From NCBI GenBank assembly GCA_037576215.1, contig JBANDB010000004.1, positions 2,790,001 to 2,854,000 on the forward strand: a DNA stretch of 64,000 bases, read 5' to 3'. The notes below the pieces were generated by a model, which had not been told where the DNA came from, did no database searches, and worked only from the letters and a program-made list of their open reading frames with translations. Position 1 is the stretch's first letter; the number at the start of each line of letters is the position of its first letter. The position numbers and the translations under genes are program-made. This document shows positions 1 through 10,756 of this stretch, piece after piece. The stretch comes from Armillaria gallica. Its lineage: Eukaryota; Basidiomycota; Agaricomycetes; Agaricales; Physalacriaceae.

Positions 1-57
1 CGGGTTCTAGACAACGCGAATGAGTGAGTCTGTGATCAGTAAGGGAAAGAACTAACC

Positions 58-239
58 TCAATCAACCCTCTCCCGAGGGACTGGCACGGTGTGTTTCATG
101 CAGTAGTTATCGACGTTCAAGTCTTTGGTTTCGACCTTATTGCATCGCACGTTCGTGCCCTCTCGTTCAGGGCATTGCTGGAAATGCTTGCCGGCGTGTT
201 TGCAGCCACAAGTGTAGATGACGGTTTCGTCTGTGCACA
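58..239 (-). CDS. Terminal exon of a small cysteine-rich protein
   Basis: I do not recognise this gene. The exon begins after a clear acceptor (TTTCCAG on the minus strand) and encodes about 60 residues ending at a stop at 58. Cysteines and a histidine are regularly placed: YTCGCKHAG, then FQQCPE, VRCNK and YCMKHTVP. This C-G-C / C / C / YC-x2-H pattern suggests a small metal- or disulfide-stabilised fold. I could not place the upstream exon or start with confidence; a possible donor (GTGAGC) lies near 482. What is seen is the open frame and acceptor. That it is a real gene is inferred from the conserved-looking cysteine spacing. Confidence 0.4.
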
Positions 240-792
240 CTGGAAATAAGAGTTCAGTTAGCATTTAATAGAGCACTGAAAAGCTGCGCACTGGTGAAAA
301 AGAGGCTGTAAGAATCTAATTTGACGGTGGTGGTGGTGGTGGTAAGAGGCAAGTGGATCGCCGGCGACACAGATGTCTCTGCAAGCATGGACAAATACCA
401 GCAGCCACCGAGTCGGAGTGTCCCCTCGGTCCCACCCCCCCGCTCCCAGAGCATGGAGATCTTGTACCCATGCGTGTGCTCACCCTCTTATTTTCTTAAC
501 TACTTAGGTATGATTATCGATTATCATTGGCTAATTGTCCGGACTCATATTATCGTGTCCGCAATGTAAATCTGCCAGTAGACATCACTCATATTTCACC
601 TAGTGTTGAACAAGCAGTCTGAACTACGAGTTTCAGCTTACCTTTGAATGATTTACCTTGCGCTTAGACTCCTACCCGGGAGGATGGTTGAGCGAAGGTC
701 CCGATAACAAGCACTACTAAGATAATGAAGCACAAAAACATCTCTTCATTTGTTCTCACCGCCCTCTCCGGTTAAAATGATACAATTTTTCG
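240..792. other. No recognisable gene
   Basis: Only short shadow frames are present, plus a GGT trinucleotide run near 325-342. The 5' exon of the cysteine-rich gene probably lies in this stretch but cannot be fixed. Confidence 0.4.
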
Positions 793-1188
793 TTAGCTCT
801 GAAAGGCCCCATTTTGAATCTCATACGTATGTCCAAATGTAAGCCCACCTTGTGATAACAGATCAGCCTCTCTTGACGAGGTTTCTTGACCGCTTTCAAC
901 CTCACCAGCATGCCAAGCAGCACAACCCCGCATCGCCCCAATGGGCGGCATAGGCAGAGTGAAGGGGATAGGCGGGTTAACGCGCGAAAACACCATGGAA
1001 GCCACTTCGAGGTATTCCCAGTCCTTTACTGACAACTTCTCTTGCAGTGCTGGGTAAAACTCTGCGAACTGCGATACCGTAAGGCTCAGTATATCTTCAC
1101 TGATCTTCTGTTCAACAAGCCGGGCAAGGATTGGATGGAGCGTGCTATGCAGAGCTGTGAGCATGTCGGTGTCAGGCGTAGAGGTCAC
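793..1188 (-). CDS. Hypothetical protein
   Basis: An open frame of about 130 codons with a plausible amino-acid composition (helical, with segments such as LARLVEQKISEDILSL and FAEFYPALQEKLSVKDWEY). I recognise no family. No ATG lies at its 5' end: the frame reads back through a GTG to a possible acceptor (GAGTAG) near 1207, and a good donor (GTGAGG) lies inside the frame near 903. The true gene is therefore likely spliced and the final residues of this frame may be intronic. No catalytic motif, signal peptide or membrane segment is visible. Confidence 0.33.
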   Translation of the reverse strand: MTSTPDTDMLTALHSTLHPILARLVEQKISEDILSLTVSQFAEFYPALQEKLSVKDWEYLEVASMVFSRVNPPIPFTLPMPPIGAMRGCAAWHAGEVESGQETSSREADLLSQGGLTFGHTYEIQNGAFQS

Positions 1189-1601
1189 GGCGAATTGGCA
1201 ATTGTGTGTATGCTACTCGCGGTGAAAGACTTAGCGACTGGAGACGTTTTGTTGCAAATTCTCACCTGCTATGGAGCCCTAGTCAAGTGAATAAAGGGGT
1301 CTGTTCTGTGTAGTCAGACTCAGACCGTGCAGTGCCCTTCTCTATCTGTCTCAACCGGATCGTTTTCTGCGGAGATGCGCGAGGTAGCGAACCGGTGGGG
1401 CATGCCAAGGAAGGGGCTTCTGGCAACTAATAGTACATGTTCAGGCGAATGAATGTCCAAATTTGGGAACAGCTCTGAAGGCGCCATGTCTTTTTCGGAG
1501 GTTGGCGCATATGAAGTGAAGCCGTCATAGGGAATTTTCGCATCGGATGAAGGATAGCCTTTGCATCGGCGACATTGACGATTGTTTACTAGGTTGACTT
1601 T
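1189..1601. other. No recognisable gene
   Basis: No open frame or structured element that I can support. Confidence 0.4.
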
Positions 1602-1790
1602 TCAGCACAACGCATTTTCGCCTCTTGATATCACAGATTTTAGGTAAGAGTGTCGGGACTCCGTAGGCGGGTTATTTTGACAGGGTAATTGGTGCAGATA
1701 GAACTGGCTGGTGAAAGCCTGGGAGGAAGGACGCAATACGGTTGGAATCTGACCAAGTCTTATCGATTCGCGACATACTCCGGTCAAAAA
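1602..1790 (-). pseudogene. Relic of the 5' end of an F-box gene
   Basis: Two minus-strand frames together match the first ~55 residues of the F-box protein encoded at 59570 on the other strand. One frame gives SRIDKTWSDSNRIASFLPG followed by FHQP, against RFDKGRFDSNFASFLPDFHQP in the intact gene. The next frame gives PPTESRHSYLKSVISRGENA, against LPTDSEQAYLKSIISEGENA. At least one frameshift and a stop separate the two parts, and no F-box or LRR-like region follows. It is a truncated, decayed paralogue fragment about 58 kb from the better preserved gene. The match was made by eye at protein level. Confidence 0.62.
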
Positions 1791-2134
1791 TAAGTATTAC
1801 CGAGAGCAGAAAGATATTCGGAGCTTGCAATTTAAAAAAGGAAAGACAGCAAATGCACTGAAAACATCTCATCGAGGTTATCTCATGGCAAAATCATAAC
1901 TACGTACTGACGATCTGTTTTGTTAATGTAACGAGTCTCCGATGTTACCAGCACCTTCGCAAGCACACTGACAAGAATCCTGTTCACCGGTGGTGACTAT
2001 TCCTTGGGGGGGAGTGGGCGGCCCAAACACCAACATTGAAACGTATGCCTACACACGCAAAGGCTACCGGAAACATGGGTTAATTATTCGAAGCTCTAGA
2101 GGAAAGATGAGTACCTTGAAGCGCTACGCAATCC
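1791..2134. other. Gap between F-box relic and REX4 3' end
   Basis: No gene seen. It probably holds the REX4 3' untranslated region and terminator, since the REX4 stop is at 2135. Confidence 0.4.
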
Positions 2135-3401
2135 TCAAGCCTTCATCCTCCCCTTCGAGCCAGTACCATAACCAGCGCCAAGTTCCTTCCACCACTGTGT
2201 CTTCTGCGGGACGCTGCCCCCATCTTTACGTCGAACGACCGTCGCCAACCCCGAACTCACGCCCTTCCTCCCACCACCGGGGAACCCATCCTCATCCTTG
2301 TCGGTATCCTGCCTCTTCCGCTTCTTACCCTCAGGTTTCTTCTGCAGTGTGCCCTTTTCCCACTCTTTACGATGCAGCCGGTAAACCGCCATCGTTGCTC
2401 GCGCGTCGGTCAACTATAACAGAGACATCAGATGTGTCGGAGGAGAGAAGAACGCGACGTACACTTGAATGCTCTCCATCCTGTGGATAGTCATATCCAA
2501 CTCCTGTTTTACTAAATTTCGAAGGGCGACAAAACGGCTCTTCACCACCTTGAATTTTCCAGCATAGTGCTGGGTATCGCGAAGCTGGCTTCGCGGGTGT
2601 GAGAGAAGGAGAACCTGGGGGGTTTGTATAAGTTCAAGCACCTGCTCGCAACACTGAGTACCACACCTTCAAATCATTATATACCGCATGTCCCACCAAT
2701 ATCCTGTCCTGCAGCAGGTCCGATACCTGTTTTTGCACCTCCTCGAATGGTTTTGCTGGTTGTCGTACATAAGCCAAGAGAACATCACAACACACACGAC
2801 AAACGTACCTTTGATCATATCCGACGGACGTATCCCACTGTACCGCGTCCGATAATCCACCACTCGTTCTTTCTGCCTCACAAACTCATCCATCTGCACC
2901 GCCCCGTAGAAATTGACCACCGTCACCCGCGCCAACGACGACTCGGACCCATCAATGCCTATACCCACCATCTCGCAATCTATGAGAGATATTTTCCTGG
3001 CCTACTTTCCCTCAGTATCAATGCAGAGACGACGGTTGTACAGAACTCACATTTTCTGCGCATCAGTGTAGGAAACCTCCCCTTCGACCATATGTCGCAG
3101 AGCAGAGAGCGATTCTCCATTCTTCAAATCTGAAGTAGAAGGCGGCGGCGATGGCTCTGGAACTTCTTCGGGAATGGCAAGAGAGGCGAATGAGTTGACG
3201 CTGGGAGACCGGGAATGCTCTGTCTTCCGCCGCTTTCTGGGCTGTTCGTGGGACGTTGAGCTAGGTAATTTCTTCCTATTCAATGAGCAGACGATACTGT
3301 AAGAACTGACCCAATGATACCTTCTGAAGCGCAAGCCAATTCGACGACGCCGCCGGTCGTTTTTTTTGCGTAGCCGTTTTCGCCTCGCCTCCCATTGTCA
3401 T
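2135..3401 (-). CDS. REX4: RNA exonuclease 4 (DEDDh 3'-5' exonuclease)
   Basis: Six exons read 3401-3321, 3271-3051, 2996-2809, 2755-2667, 2614-2465 and 2413-2135, giving 335 residues with consistent phases. The N-terminus (SNWLALQKKLP, then a basic stretch) is typical of REX4. The DEDDh exonuclease domain follows: Exo I IDCEMVGIGIDGSESSLARV, then VNFYGAVQMDEFV, Exo II LVGHAVYNDLKVL, and Exo III VTDARATMAVY-like (LTDARATMAVYRLHRKEW). A lysine-rich tail follows. REX4 is a nuclear/nucleolar 3'-5' exonuclease acting in pre-rRNA processing (family knowledge). The acidic catalytic residues are all visible. The start was chosen at the first of two in-frame ATGs (3401 or 3395). The fourth intron of the set (GTGTAC donor) is slightly non-consensus. 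Confidence 0.9.
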
Positions 3402-3791
3402 TTGAATAAGCCGTTAGTCGTTAGTCGATGATGGTGGTCGAAAGTAAAAAGCTCGTACGCTTCCGAGATGGTGGTGCAGAATCAAAATGTATATTTGAAT
3501 AAATAAACAATAAAAATAGCCCAATCTTCTTGCTCGCACATAATTCTACTCTCTGCACAAAAAGGATACACTGCTCATGAAAGTCGTGATTGTTGCGTGC
3601 CTCTAAAAATACTATTGTACTGGTGATGATACTTGTAAATGTATGGACAAATTGACAAATAAGTAACAAATGTGCTAGAAAAAAAAAGTCCGATGCAATG
3701 CAAATGCAATGATGAGGAACGAAAACTTGGATGGTGCGTGAGTTGACTGAGAAGAAAAATCCAGATACACCAACGGCCTGGCCCGCAGGTC
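3402..3791. other. Gap between REX4 start and OTU gene end
   Basis: AT-rich stretch that must hold the REX4 promoter and the 3' end of the OTU gene, both on the minus strand. Nothing else is seen. Confidence 0.4.
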
Positions 3792-5512
3792 TTATATCTT
3801 GAGTTCCCGGAAGCCTCTTACGTCGACTCGCCCGCTGCCGTTGCGCCGCCATTCCTCATCTTCGGCGTCAGCGTTGTTTACCTGGACACCACCCTTTGGG
3901 ACATAGCGTCCTCCCGGGATAATGATTTTTCCAGCACTCGGACGGCTCTTGGGTAGCCCCAATCGTTTCCGTTGTCGTCGTGTCATCGGTTTCTCCGCAA
4001 CAACAGGTGCAGGAGAACCTCGTGAGGACGATGACTCCGAGGACGAAGCGGCCGAGGAGGCAGGTGATAACGACGGCGTAGTGCGCGGCGGTGACTGCTC
4101 GTCGTCGTCATCCTCTGATTCAGACGAGGAAAGCTCTGATAACGGTTCATCAAAATCATCGATGATCGTTTGGATCATACGTGTTCGTTTAGCTCGTCCT
4201 TCACGCTCATCCTCTTCTTGAGGCTTGGACGTGTCTGTGGTTTCGGATGAGCCCGACGCTGACGTCTCGTCGAATGAGCGCTTAGGTGACCGTTGCAGCC
4301 GGGCAGGCGGAAGTAATGTATTAAGATTAGGAGGAGCGGGGGTAGGCGAAGTCGACGGTGGAGGTGGCGTATATGTCGAAACAGGAGAAACCGAGCGTGC
4401 TGGGGTGACGGGTAGAGGTACTTGACTGGGATCCGCTGGTGAAGGATGTGATAGGCGCAGTTTAACTTTGGCCACAGTCTTCCTCTTCATCGCGTTCTTT
4501 AGCTCCCGCTTCTTCGCATTCTTCGATATTGCGGGAGACGAGGGGATGATATCGCCATCTTCATCGGACGCCTGTGTTTCCTGAATACATGGCAACCCAA
4601 CATGGGGGCCTCGAAGGTTGCGAATAGAGGAGAAGTGTTCCCAATCATGGTATCTAAGAAATATAAGACCATCGAAGTGATATGAATGGAGATGTTGACT
4701 GACGCAACATAAATCGTTGGCCCACTGGTACCGTCCTCATCTTCGCCGTCTGGGGGTTCTCCTTCTTCCTCAGCGTCGTCGGCGCGCCGCTTCTCTCGCC
4801 GCATCCTCCTACGGTCGCGATCGTTGAATCCATCAAGGTCCATCGGCTGCTCGTCCTCCTCTTGCTTAATGATGGATGCAGAAGCGAGCGACGTCTTGGG
4901 GCTTTCGCACTGGATGACATAGACCAGGCCGGGCTGGACGACCTTGATGTTCCGTTTAGTAAGATGCGCAAACGCAGAAAGTTCCATATGGCCGCCGTAA
5001 GTAGCTGTAAACGTAAAATTAAACATAATCCAAGGCGGACGTAAACGAATGGCATACTTACCATTCTCCCGCATGCCCCGCAAGTACCCTTCCAAGCCCT
5101 CCTTGCCGCTCCCAAACTCGTCCACGTCGACGAAGCCCTCGTATCGCTCACGGTGTTGAGCAATCCAATCACACACGTCGCGCCTCACTTGCGCATGTCG
5201 CGACGGAGAGCCGTAATACTGATCGGAAAGAGCACGAAAAAGGCAATTCCCGTCACCGACCGTCGGTGCCGCATAGAGGCCCAGTGACCGCAGCTGGCTC
5301 TGTAATTCAGCGGTGGACGAAGTGGGATCGGTCAAAAGCTGTAAATTGCCATATAAGGATCCTTGACCTATCACGGTTAAAAAAACAGCGGGATAAACAC
5401 ACCTTGGCTTTCGACGAGCGAGTCGTTCGAGAGCGTACTGCGAGCCCGATATTAGCTGAAAACAGCCGGCAGGAAAGGAAAACTGACAGTTACTTCGCCT
5501 TGCAGAGCCCAT
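3792..5512 (-). CDS. OTU-domain cysteine protease (deubiquitinase, OTUD3-like)
   Basis: Spliced minus-strand gene. After a basic N-terminus the OTU domain reads LGLYAAPTVGDGNCLFRALS (catalytic Asp and Cys in DGNC), then QYYGSPSRHAQVRRDVCDW, ATYGGHMELSAFAHL, NIKVVQPG, and finally YHDWEHFSSIRNLRGPH, which carries the catalytic His. The His exon is joined through a GTCAGT...TTAG intron at about 4669-4717. The long acidic and basic C-terminal tail (KQEEDEQPMDL, KNAKKRELKNAMKRK, many S/T/P residues) ends in RGFRELKI. The N-terminus is best explained by a very short first intron (38 nt) and a 64-nt second intron, which remove a hydrophobic artefact from the unspliced frame. Likely role is ubiquitin removal; the cellular target is unknown. 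Confidence 0.86.
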
Positions 5513-6171
5513 GGTAGAGGTGATGGTAGTAAATGTTCAAGAGGGGATTCTCAAATCGGGGTCTCGCCTGATCAGAAAAAGCCCCCGGATACTCCATCGG
5601 TGGCAATGTTTGGCGGTGCTTCTGCTGAATGCCTCCGTTGCCGGCCTCGGCACCATTCGCTTGCTCCCCTCAGAGCGCTGCTCTCCATTTGGAGCTAGCG
5701 TGCACAGGGTATACAGCGTCCCCCCTGAGGTGCCGTAGCTCCCAATGCCAGCAAAGACCAGCAAGCGCCACTGCTTTTCCGGTCGAGACCGCGAAGCCGT
5801 GAGCCGCCTGACAGATTGATCTATCCACATCATGATAAATGATGACCTGAGACTTCGGACAGCTCATGTGGGCGTTATGTCTCTGTTTTGAACATGATCT
5901 GAAACTGCGGGAACGGTTCCCAAGGTGAAATCTTTCGTTGTCTGATTGTGTCGCGGTCATACGCACAAGACGCGAAATTTAGGGAAATCTCAATAATGAG
6001 CAGCCCACGCAGCAAAGAGCGTCGCGTGTATGTCATCGTTCCGGATCGATGCGACACAGCATGCCATGAACGCGTGTATGTCTATTTTGAGAAGTCTTAA
6101 ATTTTCATTTGATGATCAACCTCAGGCTATAGCCGATCAATCTCACCATCATTTTATCCTGACTCAGAATA
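5513..6171. other. Divergent intergenic region between OTU gene and HAM1
   Basis: About 660 bp between two divergently transcribed genes. It should contain both promoters. The frames here have no family resemblance and no clear splice pattern. Confidence 0.45.
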
Positions 6172-6995
6172 ATGTCCAAGCCTCTAAGTGCGTACTGCTA
6201 TACTTTTCCAGATCAAAGACATCATAATAAGTATCTGAAGTATTCGTCACGGGCAACGCCAACAAACTCAAGGAGGTCAAAGCCATCCTGTCGTCTGGCC
6301 CTGTACCAGTCGAGATTGACTCCAAAAGTCTAGACAGTGCGTCATATCCTTCGGCTATCCTCCCATAACGACCGGTCTTTCCAGTCGAAGAAATACAAGG
6401 CACCACCCAAGAGGTAGCCAGAGCCAAATGCAGCAAAGCTGCAGAACTAGTGAGCTTTACCCAGGCCACAAAAAACCCGTACGCTGATCATCTACTAGCT
6501 GAACGGACCATGCATAACGGAAGACACCGCCCTCTGCTTTGAGGCTCTTAAAGGCCTCCCAGGTCCATACATCAAGTACTTCCTAGCCGATCTTGGCCAC
6601 GAAGGCTTGAACAATCTCCTGGTTGGTTTCCCCACAAAGGCTGCATGGGCCTTGTGCACTTTCGCGTATTGCGAAGGACCAGGTCATCCATTTCTCCCGT
6701 TTATTACGCCAGCCTTATTGATTTTCAATCACAGGGAAGGAAGTGCACCTCTTCGAAGGACGAACGGACGGCTCCATCGTGCCTGCAAGGGGGCCAGGAG
6801 TATTCGGATGGGACGCCGTATTCCAGCCTGACGGCAGCGATTTGACGTGAGTACACTCTACTCTTTATCGATCATCCCACTCAATGGTGCTATCACAGTT
6901 ACGCTGAAATGCCATCTGAGGCGAAGAACAAGATTTCGCATCGATATAGAGCGCTTGAAAAGCTTCGTGTCTACCTTCAATCTATAGATCAGTGA
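6172..6995 (+). CDS. HAM1: Inosine triphosphate pyrophosphatase (ITPase), intact copy
   Basis: Six exons: 6172-6187, 6241-6336, 6385-6449, 6499-6682, 6735-6846 and 6899-6995. They give 189 residues with every phase consistent. The protein reads [40 protein letters not shown], then [80 protein letters not shown] and ends in [20 protein letters not shown]. These are the HAM1/ITPA signature blocks, including the TGNANKLKE nucleotide-binding start and the GWDAVFQP loop. The enzyme hydrolyses ITP, dITP and XTP to clean the nucleotide pool. Intron 4 has an unusual GTCATC donor. The tandem duplication starts inside exon 2 at 6281, so this is the only copy with a start codon. Confidence 0.93.
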
Positions 6996-8229
6996 ACCAT
7001 AGAGTCGGCATATACCAGAAATCCTGCAAATAATAGGGTCGAGGTTATATCATTATCATCCCTTGATATCCTGACGTCGATGGAGCTTGTTCATTATTTC
7101 TGCAAGCACGCAATGTGCCGACTTCTCTCTGAACTGTCGAGCATGGACCTTGTATCCCCGAGCAGACTTTCTGTCGCCGTCAATGCTCGACAACGGAATT
7201 CACAATTCTGTGGTAATCTCTAAAGATGCACCTATGCATCTGCCTAGAGGTTCGAGCATTGTGAAGCCTTCTGTCTCGGGTGCCTTTCTTTCCTGCCTGT
7301 TTTTTTCTCTCGTTGCGTTCTCTCACCCATGTGCGCTACTGCTGTGACTCCCGCTGGTTTGCCAACCGTCTGGTATTGTCGGTGTCTTGTATACCTATTG
7401 CAGTCTTCGGTTGTGACAATAAAACAGGTACTGTTAACGGCGATGCCAGGAACACAGTGAGCTGCTTTTTTCAGTTTGACCATCTAGTCGCTGATATACA
7501 TGTTCATTACACCTGCCGCAGCTCGCCTTAGAACTTGAAAACCCTGCAAGAAGTAAGACAGTATTACTGGCCTCCCAGCGGACTCACTCCATGAAACAGA
7601 AAATTTCAAGCACAAATACAGCTACCAAGGTAATAATTGATCTTTCGGCAATAAATTGCTAGAGGAAGTATATGTCGCTAACTAGAAGGGCAGACGGGGT
7701 CCTTCTACCCGATAACTCGGCCCACACCTCCTTATGCGACTAGATCAAGCTCCCTATCTCAGTACAACGCAATAGGGCGTAGTAGGGTGACTCAACGACA
7801 ATCCTGCGGAACTGACATTTCCGGTAGGGTAGGGTAGCATCACACGGCACAGTCCAACGCACTGCGGCGATGAGAACATAAGACCAGTCCGTTCTCCTGG
7901 AGTGCACCTTGAGCATATTATGATTGACCAATCAGCGTTGAGCAAGTTCAAGATATACTCAAGGAAAACTCCGGGTAGACCCAGGGCGTCTATGAAGTAT
8001 CTATGAAGCGATCGCCGCAGTGACGGGAACACCGGGTGTAGGCAATACCATTGCTACCTAACACTCTAGCATAACTAACATGTACTCAATTATCCACTGA
8101 TACTTTCAACCAGACCAACAGCCGAGCTCACGGTCAGCTTTATGCTGTTGAGTAGAACCTCAGAAGGTCCAGTTGAAGGCCTCCAGGATAGTCCAGGATC
8201 TGCTATCTGCAGTCCCTAATGAACGTCGA
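6996..8229. other. Eroded stretch between HAM1 and LINE relic (unit 1)
   Basis: On the minus strand around 7030-7480 there are broken frames with some coding flavour (for example KVHARQFREKSA, and HCVPGIAVNSTCFIVTTEDC). They are interrupted by stops in all three copies, so this looks like a decayed gene or transposon part. No family is recognised. From 7740 to 8040 short minus frames occur without recognisable content. The same stretch recurs at about 17753-18988 and 28507-29745. Confidence 0.4.
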
Positions 8230-8770
8230 CACATTGGTAGCTTATACACATTTTTCAGTGCACGGTAGCAGTATCTTGCGGTTACCTCGATCATTTGATG
8301 GACGGTCAGCAAGTAGAGATTTCAATAATACTGTATCCTCGTGGGGGTTGACCGGCAGGGTGGTATGTGAAATCACGCGAACAAGATCATGCCAGAAGTC
8401 AACGCGTAAGTCGTGCATCTTTTCCACCACCTAACCACCCTCGCTTCTTTGCTACGGTCATCAACGGCCACTGGTACCTCTTCGCCCTTTTTATTCCCTA
8501 TGCAGCGGAGTAGTACATGCTCAGGTGTCTCGGTGTGGGTCATGCACATTCGGAACAGCCTATTTTCACGATCGAATCAGTCGGTCTATTCCACCGCTAA
8601 ATTATGTGTCGAACAGAGCTATCGAGGCCATCGTGTCCCGATGTTTTGGCGTCGTCACATCAAGGTAAGTTCGCATCTTCAAAGCTACCGGCACCGGCGC
8701 CTTTCCTTTCCTTGGCTCCTTACGTCAATGAAGGACGTACAGTTTTTCTGAGATCTTTCATTACCCTTGG
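8230..8770 (-). mobile_element. Degenerate LINE-type retrotransposon C-terminal relic (unit 1)
   Basis: The minus-strand translation carries MCMTHTETPEHVLLRC, the zinc-binding tail (C-x2-C-x7-H-x4-C type) found at the C-terminus of many fungal non-LTR reverse transcriptases. It is followed by HDLRVDFWHDLVRVISHTTL and NPHEDTVLLKSLLADR, a context also seen after such tails. In units 1 and 2 the first cysteine of the knuckle is Phe (LFRMC), whereas unit 3 keeps Cys (LCRMC). Several stops and frame changes occur, and no reverse-transcriptase or endonuclease domain is present. The family assignment is by motif resemblance only. Confidence 0.45.
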
Positions 8771-8890
8771 TTTGCCGTATTCTGATTATCTCATCAATGT
8801 TATAATGTGGGTACCATGAGTTATCTAGAATAGCTAGTCGTATAGTTGAATGTAGCGAGACCTTATGCTAAGAATAGGATGTGTAATGGA

Positions 8891-9867
8891 CTAGTTTGAC
8901 TTGGCGCCTATGCTGCGGATGATCATCATATCTCTCTGCACCTCATTTGCTATTCTCCTCGCCGTAAACAGCCCAATTGCCTGCTGCGGCCTGACATGCT
9001 CCCACCAGCCCTCAGGAAGCCTTTCTTGACCAAAGAACTCTCTCATCCTCTCTACAGGCACAGTAGCCTTGTCGTCGCTACCATCGCGGAACAACAACCA
9101 TGACAGTGCACTCTCGCCTAGAGCCACCTGCTCATGCCACCAATTTATCGGCTTCTCAAGCACGGCCTCGCGTTTGACACGGACCTTCGCAAAATCATGT
9201 ATAGACAGCCCGGAAGGATAGGCGCTAATCAAGGATTCAAGAAGCTCAGGGTCAGGGCAGTGAGATGGGTGGTTGACATGAACGAGAGAGGCTCGGTGCG
9301 CAAGTCTGGAGGCGCCAAAGTCTGAAAGCGCCGCCAGACTCATCACCCAAGTCCATTTCCACGGCCAGCCTGTGAAATGGAAGGCTCCGTAGAGAATGTA
9401 GCCAGGGAGGGCGAGAAAAAGGACGAGCGGGATGGAAACGTTGTAGACATGTACGATGGCTCTAATGAGGTCGAAAAAGGCTATGTCTTGGCCATCTCTG
9501 GAGCTGGAGTATGCAATGAGCTACGAACGATATTAAAAACGTAGGGCACTTACACATATCCGTGATTTGCAAGGGTGTTCAACGCAGGGCACGGTGCTCT
9601 GCACCGGCGCGAGGACGGTGCGGAAATGAAAGCATGGCTGAGAACCTTGGACTCTTCAGCAATTCGCGATGAGCGAGATGGAGGGATAGACATCGTCACG
9701 AACGTGTTCGGAGGTTGATGCTGCCCGAGATGATTGTATGCCTGCCAGAGGAAGAGAATTGTATGCGGGATCAACTCGTGGAGTATTCGAGTAGCAGGCG
9801 GACGACCGGCGACAGATGGGCCAAGAAGCGAAAGCGGAAAGAGCGAGATAGAGTAGGATGAGCACAA
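8891..9867 (-). CDS. Heme-thiolate peroxidase (chloroperoxidase/peroxygenase family), unit 1
   Basis: The minus-strand exon to 9554 ends in APCPALNTLANHGYV, the proximal heme-thiolate motif whose Cys ligates heme. A 50-nt intron (9504-9553) follows, then SRDGQDIAFFDLIRAIVHVY, a hydrophobic stretch, and LAALSDFGASRLAHRASLVH. Later blocks are NWWHEQVALGESALSWLLF and RLPEGWWEHVRPQQAIGLF. This block order is that of peroxidase family 2, secreted enzymes that oxidise organics with H2O2. The usual E-H-D triad before ASL is A-H-R here, removing the acidic pair. The 5' end is unclear. A hydrophobic segment (PLLVLILLYLALSAF) lies just upstream in another frame, so an intron or a frameshift separates a membrane or signal segment from the catalytic frame. 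The listed upper limit is that of the catalytic frame. Confidence 0.78.
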
Positions 9868-10111
9868 GAAGAGGGAGTAGGATGTTCGTGTTCAAGGAGC
9901 AAGTCGCGTCCACCGCGTGTCTTTAAGCACTTGATGAGAGGTCGGCGCTTGCTGGCGAAGCTGCATACGCCGGTCGCGCTAGATCTGAGGGCGCTAATGA
10001 CCGTCAGGAGCAGCGACGATGAGAAGGCGCGGAGACTCACCAGCGTGATCTAATATTAGAAAACGTCCACCCCACATCTTGTCTGGAACACGTCCGTCGC
10101 CTCTCGTCTTG

Positions 10112-10592
10112 TCAGTCTCTCTTGTGTCCTTCGAGATCCGGTCTTGCGTGCCCGATGTGGACGCCGAGTGTCACCGTGAACGTTGCTGGAAGCTGCTCCT
10201 CGTTAGATACACAAATGAAAAGAATTAGTATGCAGTCGACGCACCCAATCAATCATGCCTTCGTCCGCGTCGCCGTCAAAATGGCGCCATTGCCTATACC
10301 ACTAGTCATTCCTTCCCTCCATCTGTTGTTGTAACAGTCAGTTGGCGAAGTTGGGAGTAAATCGCAGAAAACGAACCATCGCTGCTTGAAATTAAAATTG
10401 AGAGCCATGCTATCCGCTTAATCTGGAGCGAGAATGAGTCGAAGAAAAGAAATCTGGAGTATAAAAAATGATCAGCACATCAACGGAAATCAACTTGGCG
10501 CAGGTCTTACCATCGCTATGGAACTCGCCGAGGTCGATGGTGGTTTCGCTGTTGACCTGCAAGTGTGACGTCACAAGGAAGTCAACGAACAT
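10112..10592 (-). CDS. Possible small spliced gene in segment B (unit 1)
   Basis: A start at 10592 gives MFVDFLVTSHLQVNSETTID followed by LGEFHSD and a strong donor (GTAAGA). Downstream on the same strand an exon-like frame reads WYRQWRHFDGDADEGMIDW, then an intron with a CTAAC branch-like site, then LPATFTVTLGVHIGHARPDL ending EGHKRD and a stop at 10112. The join between the first and later exons is not resolved; it needs either weak splice sites or an exon I cannot fix. No family is recognised. Support comes from the splice signals and from the TATA-like promoter upstream. Confidence 0.3.
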
Positions 10593-10756
10593 GCCCGGCC
10601 CGGGGACTCAGTACTCAGCCTTAGTCTGCCCGACGTTCCATGAACGGACTCGTAGCAGAGTATGGACTCGAGATTAGGAAGAGAAGAAGAGGAGGTATAA
10701 CTGGGAGAGGAGAGAAGGAAGCGGGGAGCTGGAGTTCAATCCAAAATTCCATCCAC

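Noticed and set aside
4499..5512. Unspliced 337-residue frame as the OTU protein.
   Set aside because: It reads through three introns, loses the catalytic His exon and gives a hydrophobic N-terminus unlike the family. The spliced version restores YHDWEHFSS and a basic N-terminus.
9771..10040. Frame starting MSLRAFSSSLLLTVISALRS as the peroxidase signal peptide.
   Set aside because: It starts at a GTG that is part of a GTGAGT donor, has no ATG, and is in a different frame from the catalytic exon.
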